Assembly: GCA_944472135.2 (NCBI GenBank)
Contig: OX235267.1
Coordinates: 34,255,312 to 34,319,311, forward strand
Length of the DNA stretch: 64,000 bases
From: Trichobilharzia regenti
Lineage: Eukaryota > Platyhelminthes > Trematoda > Strigeidida > Schistosomatidae
Reading direction: 5' to 3'
Shown here: positions 42,729-52,282 of the stretch, in pieces
How the letters are laid out: each line of letters begins with the position of its first letter
Position numbering within the stretch: the first letter of the stretch is position 1
Position numbers and translations under genes: made by a program
The notes under the pieces: model-generated
What the model saw: the letters and a program-made list of their open reading frames with translations, nothing else
Told to the model about the DNA's origin: nothing
Database searches by the model: none

Positions 42729-45700
42729 TAGAGACTGATTCAAAATATGAATTACAAGGAGTTTTGTGACTGTGGTGTCCCAGAGAGGGGTCGTTCTGTA
42801 GAAGACTTGAAAGCAGTTAAAATAATGAGGAGTCTTGTAAATACGAAAACGAGCGTTCCAGCGTTGCCCTACCATGGAGATTCAAAGATAGACAGTTGGT
42901 TTGCAATAGAAAAGCTGCTCTTAAGAGACTGATGGGTTTACAGACGAAATTTCTGTCAGATGCAGAACTCTGGGCCAAATAAAAGGATGTCGTCGATAAA
43001 CATATAATGAAGGGTTACGTTGAAATACTGGTTGATCAAAGTGAGCCAGGGAAGTGGTATTCGCCCCATAATCCCGACTTTAACCTGAGGAAGCCAGGTA
43101 AACTCCGTGTGGTGTTGGATTGTTCTGCGAAACATGAAGGAGTCTGTTTGAATGATTATCTGTATAGTGACCCAGATTGCGTGAGCTCATTAGTTGGCCT
43201 GCTGTTGAGATTCAGAAAGTTTACATTTGCTGTCACTGCGGATATTGAGGAAATGTTCCTACAGGTGAAGGTGCCAGAGATCACTTGAGGTTTTTGTGGT
43301 TTGATGACGGTCCTTGTGGTAAGGTGTCAGAATATAGGATGACAGTCCATCCATTTGGTGCCACGTCCTCCCCGTTTTGTGCTAATTTTGCTCTACGAAA
43401 GGCAGTGATCACATTTGGTTCTAATGATCTTCTGGATGTCATAGATTGTTGCTTCTACGTGGATGATTGTTTAGCCTCCTTCGATGATGATAAGTCTGCA
43501 GTTAGATTTGCAACAAGCATTACTGAAGTGTTAGCTAAGGCCGGCTTTCGTCTAACTAAGTGGGTCTCGAACAGCCTAGACGTTTTGAAGCATATATTTC
43601 CAGAAGACAGAGCACCTACTGTACGAGATTTGCCTGTTGATACTCTACCAGTTGAACGCACATTAGGTATGCGATGGGATGTCAACTCTGATACCTTTGG
43701 ATTTAGTGTTGGTGATATGGATAAGCCAGTTACTCGGAGAGGCGTGCTCTCTGTGTTGTCGTCCGTGCTTGACCCACTTGGATTAGTAACACCTTATATA
43801 CTTCCGGCTAGGAGGTTATTTCAAGAGACATGCAGGAAAGGGTTACAGTGGGATGAACCATTAAGTGAGAGACACTGTGAAGAGTGGAAGGGGTGGGTTA
43901 ACAGTTTAAAAATGCTGAATCTACATTCCGTCTCACGTCCACTTAAGCCGTCGAGAAATCATGATATAATTGACTTCCATGTTTTTTCTGATGCCTCTGA
44001 GGTTGGATTTGGTGCAGCCGTATACATCAGAACCACCTTAAGAGATGATATAGATGTTAGCCTGGTGATGGGTAAATCTAGAGTTGCACCTCTAAAGACG
44101 GTTTCGATTCCGAGATTAGAACTTACTGCAGCCTTACTAGCTGCGCAGTTATTCACAACGGTGTGTAAAGAGTTGGATTACCCCAAGTATCCTGTAACGT
44201 TTTGGACTGATTCGATGTCTGTGATATATTATATACGCAACGAGTCAGCAAGATATGCATGTTTTGTAGCTAACAGAGTATCTCAAATTCGTGAACTAAC
44301 AACTGTTGAGCAGTGGAGGTACGTACCGTCTGGAAAAAATCCAGCTGATCTAGCCTCGCGAGGAGTTATTGATATGAATGTGGTTAAAATAAGTGGTGGA
44401 AAGGTCCAGAGTTCTTGCTAAGGGCTGATAGTATGTGGCCTCGTAGAGATGAACCACCGATAAACGAGTGTGCCTTGGAGTTGAAGACAAGTGTCAGTTT
44501 AACATCTACTCAAGAAAGACATTCAGGTTTACATCCACTTTTTAAATATTATTCTTCTTGGTACAAATTACTGAAAGCTGTTGCGTGGTTGACACGATAT
44601 GTTACGTATTTAAAGGTCATGCATCTTGCGGGATACGAAAATATGAATGTGGGACCTTTGAGAGTCGAAGATATTAGAAATGCAGAGTTAGCGATTTTGA
44701 GGGCTGCTCAGTGGGAAGCGTGGGGTGAGATTGCAAGGAGGATAGTCCTGATTTCGCAGATTTCAAGGTGCGGTTAGATAGATTATCTCCGATAGTTTCC
44801 GAAGGGATCGCTAGAGTTGGTGGACGTCTACAAATGTTAGAATCGTCATATGAGACCCGTCATCCGGCTTTATTACCTTGCTACCATCCAGTCACTGATC
44901 TCATTATAAGACACTACCATGTTCTTGAAGGTCATTTGGGTACTTCGCAAGTACTATCAAGTATTCGATGTAAGTTCTGGATAGTGAAGGGAGGTACCGC
45001 TGTCCGTAAAATAATTGATAAGTGCATGGAATGTAAACTCCGAAATGCTCGTCCAGTACAGCAGACAATGGCACCACTCCCAGCGTGGCAAGCTTCTGAA
45101 GGGAATTATCCATTCGAGTACGTTGGGGTGGATTTGTTCGGACCTTTTGTAGTGAAGAGAGGCAGAACCCTATGTAAAAGATATGGCTGTTTATTCACCT
45201 GTTTGAAAATGAGAGCTGTGCATATTGAGATGGTTCATACGCTAACTACTGATTCATTCGTGCTAGCATTACATAGATTTATAAATCGCCGGGGTGTACC
45301 GAAGATGATGTTCAGCGACAGAGGGACTAATTTTGTTGGCTGTCACGCCGAGCTTAAAGAGTACTTCGAAGGTCCCCAAACGAGAGTTCATGAAATATCG
45401 AGGGGCACTTCAACCCACCACATGCCAGCCATAGAGGCGGATTATGGGAAAGACTTATAGGAATTATCAAGCGTATTTTAAGCTCCATAATTAAAAACCA
45501 GAGTTTGAATGACGAAACGCTGGAGACATTTTTTGTGAAGCTGAACGAATATTAAATGACCATCCGCTATCACCTGTGAGGGACGACGTCAAGGATTTTG
45601 ATGTGTTAACCCCAAATAAATTATTGTTATTGAGAGGCAACCCTGGCATAGAGGACTCGAGTGCGGAAGGAATACCTACGATTAAAAGATGGAAACAAGC

Positions 45701-45979
45701 CAGGCACATGAAAGATATATTTTGGAAAAGATGATTAAAGGAGTATGTTCTAACACTGAAAACCAGAGACAAGTGGAAAAAGTTCTTCATAAACTTAAAG
45801 GTTGGTCACATAGTATTAGTAGCAGATAAATGTGCCACAGGTAGGTGGCCTTTGGGAGTGGCAGTAAGGCTGCTCTATAATGGTGATGGATTGGTGAGGA
45901 CGGTTGAGGTGAGAACAAGTTGTGACATGTTGGTGCGAGATATTAGAAAACTGTGTCTATTGGAATGTGCTGAGGGTTG
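42729..45979 (+). pseudogene. BEL/Pao polymerase polyprotein: RT, RNase H, integrase
   Basis: Ordered motifs across several frames: VVLDCSAKHEGVCLND and FAVTADIEEMFLQVKV (RT fingers and palm A, 43,110-43,280), YRMTVHPFGATSSPFCANFA, then CCFYVDDCLASF (YVDD catalytic motif, about 43,450). RNase H gives FHVFSDASEVGFGAAVYI (about 43,978), TFWTDSMSVIYYIRN and PSGKNPADLASRG. Integrase gives an H-H-C-C zinc module (HYHVLEGHLGTSQ ... CMECKLRNA), FEYVGVDLFGPF (first D), and MMFSDRGTNFVGCHAELKEY (second D and E region) up to 45,460. A shifted frame continues to about 45,979 with WPLGVAVRLLYNGDGLVR. Breaks are near 42,930, 43,285, 44,415, 44,770 and 45,460. Confidence 0.88.
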
Positions 45980-46020
45980 AGAGTCGGAGGATGAACCACT
46001 TGACGATTTTCCAACCTAAA

Positions 46021-46455
46021 GCATCAACCTGAGAAGGGTTGTAGACGTACTGCTGTAAGTCCTACAATTCTTCAATGTGTAGCGCATCGGTGAGCAGCTC
46101 AACATTCTTAGTGTTATTTTGTACATATGTTCATGTTGTATATACTGAATTGGTCTCATGGTTCATGTACCTGTTGGTAATTTTGTTTGTGTCCGGACGA
46201 CTTCCACTTGGATCATCAACCTGAGAAGGAATGTATCCGTACTTCTGTAAGTCCTACAGTTCTTCAAGGGTAGTTCGTCAAGGCAGAATCCACAACAGTT
46301 GATGTGTTGATTGTACATATGTTTGTGTTAAATAATTGTGTGAGTTCCAATTGTAATTGTTGGTTGGTCTTGATTGTGTCCGGACATTCTACAACTTACA
46401 ATCGTCAACCTGTGAAGGGTTGCAGGCGTACTGGTGTAAGTCCTGCAATTCTTCA
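46021..46455 (+). repeat. Tandem repeat of about 190 bp in the BEL 3' non-coding region
   Basis: The motif CAACCTGAGAAGGGTTGTAG, then GTACTG-TGTAAGTCCT and CAATTCTTCAA, recurs at about 46,024, 46,215 and 46,402. Period about 190 bp, so two full units and a partial third. The complete BEL-derived element carries two copies of the same motif at about 52,030-52,085 and 52,225-52,275. Confidence 0.82.
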
Positions 46456-46913
46456 AAATAATTCCACCAAGACATGATCCGCGAGGTTATTTGTACTGTT
46501 TGTGTATACGTGTGGTGTGTCTTCGCAATTTGTGATTTTGGATCAGTTGTGTTTACTCGTTGTTTTCGTGCCTTGTTTTTATTGCATAATTTTGTTAAAA
46601 TTTTCGTCGTGATTACTTCTGAAGTTGTTTCGAGTCTTCTACATCCGTGAATGAATTGATTGATGTTAAGGACAGCAGGTGGGTCGTACACGCCGGGGAG
46701 GCTATTGCTGAGAATGCAATGCATACGGAGATAATTGTTAGTTGTGGTCCCACACGCCAGGGAGCAAGAGTGTAGACGACTGAGGCTTGCATACGTCACC
46801 GTTACTAGAACTGAGGCAGAATGAGTGACAAGCGATTTCAATGGAAATTGGTAGTGAGTAATTAAGAGGATGTGCGTAGAGTATCGTGAGGTCCTGCCAT
46901 GGTCACTTTGCAT
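46389..46913 (-). other. Antisense ORF in BEL 3' region, copy 1
   Basis: A 174-codon frame opposite to the pol direction, identical in protein sequence to residues 1-174 of the frame at 51,574-52,137. It starts MQSDHGRTSRYSTHILLITH and is Ser/Thr/His rich, with no known domain. Whether it is translated is unknown; the identity is explained by nucleotide identity of the inverted-repeat core. Confidence 0.4.
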
Positions 46914-47159
46914 TCTGCGAGAGTCATTCTAGCAGGTGGCGATTGTGTTGCAAGATGTCAAGAGGATACCTCTAACTGGAGGCGGAGGTCTTCATTGATG
47001 TGTGAGATTGTGCTGTGGGTGTGCTTGCGGTGTGTTGGCTTTTCTGTTTGTTTTCCATTTTAGCTCTGTCTGTGTGCCCCAGGTTCTCGCAATGGCATTC
47101 AAGTCAACGTGTATTGGTCGTGATGGAAAAAAGGGATGGATCCCTTTTTTGCCGGGGTG

Positions 47160-47515
47160 TGTCAATGTAGTTGAAGATTGAACGATCAACTCGTGGTTGT
47201 TTGCTCAAACCCAACTTCCCCAATTTTCGCGGAGGCATCAATACACCAGTCATCGTCTCATCGATCGCTGTTCAAAAAGCACTTACAAAACCGTCAGAAG
47301 TAATATTGTGATTTATTATTGTAATATTTGTTCATAGACCATAGTTGTAAAGTTGGCTATATGTTGGTTTTAGATTAAAGAATACCCGAGCCGCCAATCT
47401 GTGTTCTGGATTTTGCGTCCGTTCGTACTAAGCGTTCCTGAGAAGCTTCGAGGGACAGCGTGAGGCCCAGCGTAGCAAGAGCTGGGCATTGACGGTTTAC
47501 GAGACGTGGCTGATA
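47160..47515 (+). repeat. 3' LTR of the decayed BEL element
   Basis: Starts TGTCAATGTAGTTGAAGATT and ends GAGACGTGGCTGATA, where intact copies end in ATTGACA. It matches the LTRs at 50,970 and 54,382 in reverse orientation at only about three quarters to four fifths identity by eye. Confidence 0.85.
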
Positions 47516-47800
47516 ATAATATATATTTCTTCCTGTTTATGCAGGAACATACCAATTGTACAGGCATGGATAAGTTATTATATAAATTACACAAAATTTG
47601 ATGTATAATGGATTTACGGTTTGGTTATTCTTTCTGACATCAAAGTCAGTCGGAACAGTCTGCTATAAAGTTTGTTTGTGTAGCACATAAAGAGATATAG
47701 AAATATTGTCTTCGCATTAACAAAAAACCCAGACCTCAGATGAATGTAATACAAATATCTGGGAAAAATAAAGCTTGAAGTCAATTCTCCTATATAACTT
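47516..47800 (-). repeat. LINE 3'-end fragment (relative of 55,321-56,150)
   Basis: The minus strand contains GACTTCAAGCTTTATTTTTC, GGGTTTTTTGTTAATGCGAA and GTCTGTGG-like blocks shared with 55,340-55,460 and 55,766-55,900, and a GTACAGGCATGGATAAG block shared with 33,790-33,830. It is a diverged copy of the CR1-like 3' end. Confidence 0.6.
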
Positions 47801-48209
47801 CGTTGTGAGCAGCACCCTTGGCTTAAAGATTATTGATGTATTATGTTGAGATCAGTGATATATTTATACCATTTTTTCAGTAGTCTTATCGTAGTTTTAT
47901 AACAGGAAAGAAATTTGATCGTGGATACGAAAACTAGATAAGGTCATGTTGGGTTGTTTTACTGCATCAAGTGGTGTCGAGGTCGATTCCAGAATTCTCC
48001 ATTTGCTCCATTTGTGTCTGCATGGCGGACTGTATTCGTAAGTTGAGTAAAATGTTGAAAACTGTTTGAAAACCAGTTGCTTCTTCATTTCAGATCATGA
48101 ATACTCATTTACATCATGTTCGCCAGCGTCTTCGAATGGTAGAATTGGATCGTTCATGGAATTTGAGTGGTTATGAGATAGACTGTTTGGAATTAATCCT
48201 CATTTCAGT
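47801..48209. other. Unassigned; contains an exon-like segment
   Basis: TTGCTTCTTCATTTCAG (ending about 48,093) precedes an open stretch MNTHLHHVRQRLRMVELDRS from ATG 48,098, and GTAAGT occurs at 48,038. This could be chance or part of a host gene; no homology was recognised. Confidence 0.3.
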
Positions 48210-50215
48210 TTAGATGCAGGGTTGTTCGACCTCGACCAGAAGATGAATAGGAGCAGCAAAATACCAGAAAGAGAAAGTCCTCCATATCTTTCCGTCGTCA
48301 GCGTATAGAGGAGTCGGGTAGCTTGGACTGCATGGTAGATCATTGATAAAAATCAAAAACATCAGTGGTCCTAGGATAGAACCTTGGGACACTCCTGATG
48401 ACGAGCTGTGCCAAGATGATCGGACTTGATTGACCTCAGTGCAAAATTGCCTGTCAGCTAGGCAGTCCTTTAACCATGACAGAAATGGCTCACCTATACC
48501 TGCCTGGCTTATTTTGTGTAGCAGAAGGTAACGGTGAACAGTGTCAAATGCCTTCTCAAAGTCTAGGAAGACCACTTCGACTGAAACATTCATATCCCAG
48601 CATGATGTCCAATCGTTCCAAGCTGATAGTTGGTTTGTTGCACATGATCTGCCTTTCCTGAAACCGTGTTGGGCCTCATGGAGTATATTAGGCCTATCGA
48701 AATATTCCCTGATGTGGTCGTCAATGATACTTTCCAATACTTTTGATACTACTGGGAGTAGAGCTACTGGTCCATAACTAGTGGCATTTCGCATATCCCA
48801 CCCTTGAAGATCAGAGAAGGGATGGCTCTTTTCCATCCCTTGTCAGTTTCCCCGAATCCATTGAGTGTTGGAACAAGTTGTACAGGGGCCTACAGAGAGC
48901 TTCGGCGCACTGTTTCAGAACAGACGACCTGGTGTCGTCACAACCTAAGGACTTCCTAGGTGTGAGTCGCTGTAGCTTCCTTAGTCCTATTGCGGGGTTT
49001 ATTTGGGGAGTAGCCACTAGATCTTCCTCCTGTGAAATAGTGGTGCCACCATTTTGGTCCGTAACTGTAATATCCACATTGCTGTTTAGCTGTTTGGCGA
49101 AGGCTGAGCTGAATGCTTCAGCCATCTCCAGGCTAGTGAGATATTGACTGTTTGGGCCTACTAAGGCGCATGCCCCTTGGTTTGTCGGTTTTCTTTCCGA
49201 CATGAATCGGTACAAGTTTTTAGGGTTTGATAGGAGTTTTTAGCAAGGTTAGCCTGGAATGACTTCGTGTCCCTCCTGACTCTTGCATTGCACCGGTTCC
49301 TGAGTTCGAGGTATGCATCGCGGTTGGTCTGACTCTTAGATGCACGCCACGTAAAACAAGCCTTCCGCTTTGCTTGCAGAATACGTTGCGTGCCCCTCTT
49401 CAACCATGACACCTTTCCCTTGGGCTGTGTTGTGACCAAAGGGACGGTATCCGAGATTGCTATATGAATAACCTTTTTTACCACTTCCCAGTGTCCATCC
49501 ACAGATAAGTCGTCCCATGCTAAGGGCCAGTCTGCGTCGGACAAGAGCCTCCGCATTTCAGCATAGTCAGTCTTGCTGCAGCACAGACATGGTCGCGTAA
49601 CATCCCACCGCAAACGCTCACGGAGAACAAGACTGAAACCTATGACTGCATGGTCACTACTTCCAAGAGGAGTCATGATCTAGACCTTTTCCACGAGTAG
49701 TTGGTCACTAGTTAGAATATAGTCTAGTTTTGATGACTTTCCACCAGGGCCCCACCTAGTGTCTTCTCCAACATTCTCAGCCAGTCCCGTGTTTCGAATA
49801 GTTTGCAGTAGGTTTCGGCCAAATTTTCTCTTAGCATACCCCCGACTCAAGGTTCAGTGATGGGGCATTGAAATCTTCAGCTATGGTGATTTGGTCGTAG
49901 CCCAAATCTCGTATCCCTGTGATAGTGCTGAGCAGTAGCTGATTGTGCTCTGCCCCACAGGTGGGAGATCGGTAGATGCCACCCAGTAAGTGCTTGGTAT
50001 GGCCTACGGTGAAATGACACCATATAGAGTCTGGGAGTTCAATAAGTGGTGGGTCCGTTGCGCGCACACATTTAAGTTGCCTATCAAAGTATATAGCAAC
50101 TCCCCCTCCTTCCTTATTATCCCTGTCTCTTCTGACCAGTACCATATCAACTATACTGATTTCATTGTCGGCGATAGTGGGGTTTAGCCACGTTTCAGTG
50201 AGAATGATCATTTTC
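48210..50215 (-). pseudogene. CR1-like LINE: endonuclease and RT in four broken frames
   Basis: From right to left: endonuclease N-part (50,211-49,831: IILTETWLNPTIADNEISIV, NKEGGGVAIYFD, a GDFN-like EDFNAPS with G lost), a shifted part (49,676-49,161: SSDHAVIGFSLVLRERLRWD), an RT entry segment (49,215-48,811: SLGCDDTRSSVLKQCAEALC), and RT palm (48,836-48,210: VVFLDFEKAFDTVHRYLLLH, SGVSQGSILGPLMFLIFIND, PLYADDGKIW with catalytic YADD intact). The copy ends before the C-terminal domain, where unassigned DNA begins. The 5' part extends to about 50,960. Confidence 0.85.
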
Positions 50216-50969
50216 AGTTGAAGGTGTGCTTGGAGATTTCTGAGTTCACCTACTTTTCCTCTCAGCCCCCCATATTGCTACATAGGCAGCTGACAGTGAG
50301 TCTTACAACCTCAGAGTGTTGTGGGGTAGTTGACGTGAAACCGTCTGCTGGTGGGGGACTTGATGTTGGAACTAGTTGGCCGATTCCGATAGAACCGGCC
50401 CGTTGTAGTTTTTTTCAATGGATTTAGGCAGGACACTTGGGAGACACAGACTATTATTCTCAGAGCTGCATCGCTCTAGTGTCACTGAAGCTTGGGGACG
50501 TATTAAAGCCTCAGTTTTCTACCTCCTTATAGTTCGGGGTCTGCTTTCGCAGCATCGAATGCGTCCCTCTATTTTTCCTTTGGTCTCATACCACCTATGA
50601 CGTCTTGAACGTTTAATTTCAGGTTTACTGTGTTTCACACACTGGCCTTCAGTTGATGCAGGTGTAGTATACTGTCCCCCTGGTATTGCCTGTGCCGTTT
50701 CAATACTAGACTGTGGCAATGCAGGCGTAGTATCAGGACAGACGAGACATACATGAGTCTTTGGGATCGGTATGTGGGAAGAGACTGACGTCCCTGAGTT
50801 TTCGCCTTCTCTGGCTGAAGCCCTTGTGACTGCAGAGTATGGTGTTTTAGTTCCTTATCCAAGGCTGCTTTCGACAATCATATAAACAATCAGTATGACT
50901 TATGCTATAAACGAATAAGAAAGCAACAGTATCTACCCACAAGAACAAGAGTAAGAGTGAAAATGTACA
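50216..50969 (-). pseudogene. Upstream part of the broken LINE (ORF1 or ORF2 N-terminus)
   Basis: Open segments on the minus strand (50,877-50,635 MSKAALDKELKHHTLQSQGL; 50,719-50,519) are basic and Gln/Ser rich and overlap in different frames. No domain is recognisable; assignment to the LINE rests on continuity with the endonuclease at 50,211. Confidence 0.45.
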
Positions 50970-51327
50970 TGTCAATCACGTCTCATAAACCGTTAATGCC
51001 CGGCTCTCGCTGCGCTCGGGCCCACGCTGTTCTTCGAAGATTTCGGAAACGCTTAGTTATAACGGACGCAAAAACCAAAACACCGATCTGCCGCGTGAGA
51101 TTTGTTTATTGTTACACCAACATATAAAAGGAATAAGCGAACTAAGGTCTGAAAACAAATATTACAATAATAAATCAAAAGATTACTTCTGACGATGTTT
51201 CACTCTTCTTTCTGAACAGCGACCGATGAGACGATGACTGTCGTATTGATACCTCCGCGAAAATTGGGGAAGTTGATTTTAAGCAAACAACCAAGAATTG
51301 ATCGTTCAATCTTCAACTCCATTGACA
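50970..51327 (-). repeat. 3' LTR of the BEL-derived element
   Basis: Plus-strand ends TGTCAATCACG and CTCCATTGACA. It contains AATATTACAATAATAAATCA and AACATATAAAAGG, possible polyadenylation and TATA-type signals on one or other strand. Confidence 0.9.
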
Positions 51328-51466
51328 CTCCCCGGCAAAAAAGGGATCCAACCCTTTTTTCCTTCGCGACCAATGCACGTCGACTTGGATGCCATTGCGA
51401 GAACCTGGGTCACACAGACAGAGCTGAAATGGAAAACAAACAGAAAAGCCAACACACCACAAGCAT

Positions 51467-52096
51467 ACCCACAGCACAATCTCACACATCAATGAAGACC
51501 TCCGCCTCCAGTTAGAGGTATCCTCTTGACATCTTGCAACACAATCGCCACCTGCTAGAATGACTCTCGCAGAATGCAAAGTGACCATGGCAGGACCTCA
51601 CGATACTCTACGCACATCCTCTTAATTACTCACTACCAATTTCCATTGAAATCGCTTGTCACTCATTCTGCCTCAGTTCTAGTAACGGTGACGTATGCAA
51701 GCCTCAGTCGTCTACACTCTTGCTCCCTGGCGTGTGGGACCACAACTAACAATTATCTCCGTATGCATTGCATTCTCAGCAATAGCCTCCCCGGCGTGTA
51801 TGACCCACCTGCTGTCCTTAACATCAATCAATTCATTCACGGATGTAGAAGACTCGAAACAACTTCAGAAGTAATCACGACGAAAATTTTAACAAAATTA
51901 TGCAATAAAAACAAGGCACGAAAACAACGAGTAAACACAACTGATCCAAAATCACAAATTGCGAAGACACACCACACGTATACACAAACAGTACAAATAA
52001 CCTCGCGGATCATGTCTTGGTGGAATTATTTTGAAGAATTGCAGGACTTACACCAGTACGCCTGCAACCCTTCACAGGTTGACGATTGTAAGTTGT
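51467..52096. repeat. Core of a large inverted repeat (partner 46,391-47,020)
   Basis: 630 bp that match 46,391-47,020 in reverse complement with a single difference seen by eye (near 46,697: GGGTCGTACA against GGGTCATACA). The matches continue outwards with increasing mismatch into the LTRs. It lies in the 3' non-coding region of the BEL-derived element. Confidence 0.85.
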
Positions 52097-52137
52097 GGAA
52101 TGTCCAGACACAAACAAAATTACCAACAGCTAGATGA
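51574..52137 (+). other. Antisense ORF in BEL-derived element, copy 2
   Basis: 187 codons, plus strand, opposite to gag. The first 174 residues equal the frame at 46,389-46,913. It starts at ATG 51,574. The sequence is hydroxyl and His rich (LVTHSASVLVTVTYASLSRL) with a basic middle (LCNKNKARKQRVNTTD). No domain was recognised. Confidence 0.4.
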
Positions 52138-52282
52138 CAGATGATATCAATTCAGTATATACAATATGAACATATGTACAAAATCACACACCAAGCACAT
52201 TGGACTGCTCATTGATGCGCTACCCTTTGAAGAACTGTAGGACTTACACCAGTACGCCTACAACCCTTCTCAGGTTGACGCC

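Larger units (their letters stand above)
40894..47515 (+). mobile_element. Decayed BEL/Pao retrotransposon, 5'-truncated
   Basis: Gag leader from 40,894, gag (40,948-41,900), protease, RT, RNase H and integrase (to about 45,979), a repetitive 3' non-coding region, and one LTR (47,160-47,515). The 5' LTR is missing: BEL homology starts abruptly at 40,894 next to a LINE. A solo LTR of another family splits pol at 42,537-42,728. At least six frame breaks make it dead. The enzyme order (PR-RT-RH-IN) and the motifs resemble schistosome BEL/Pao elements such as Sinbad, but I cannot confirm the family name. Confidence 0.88.
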
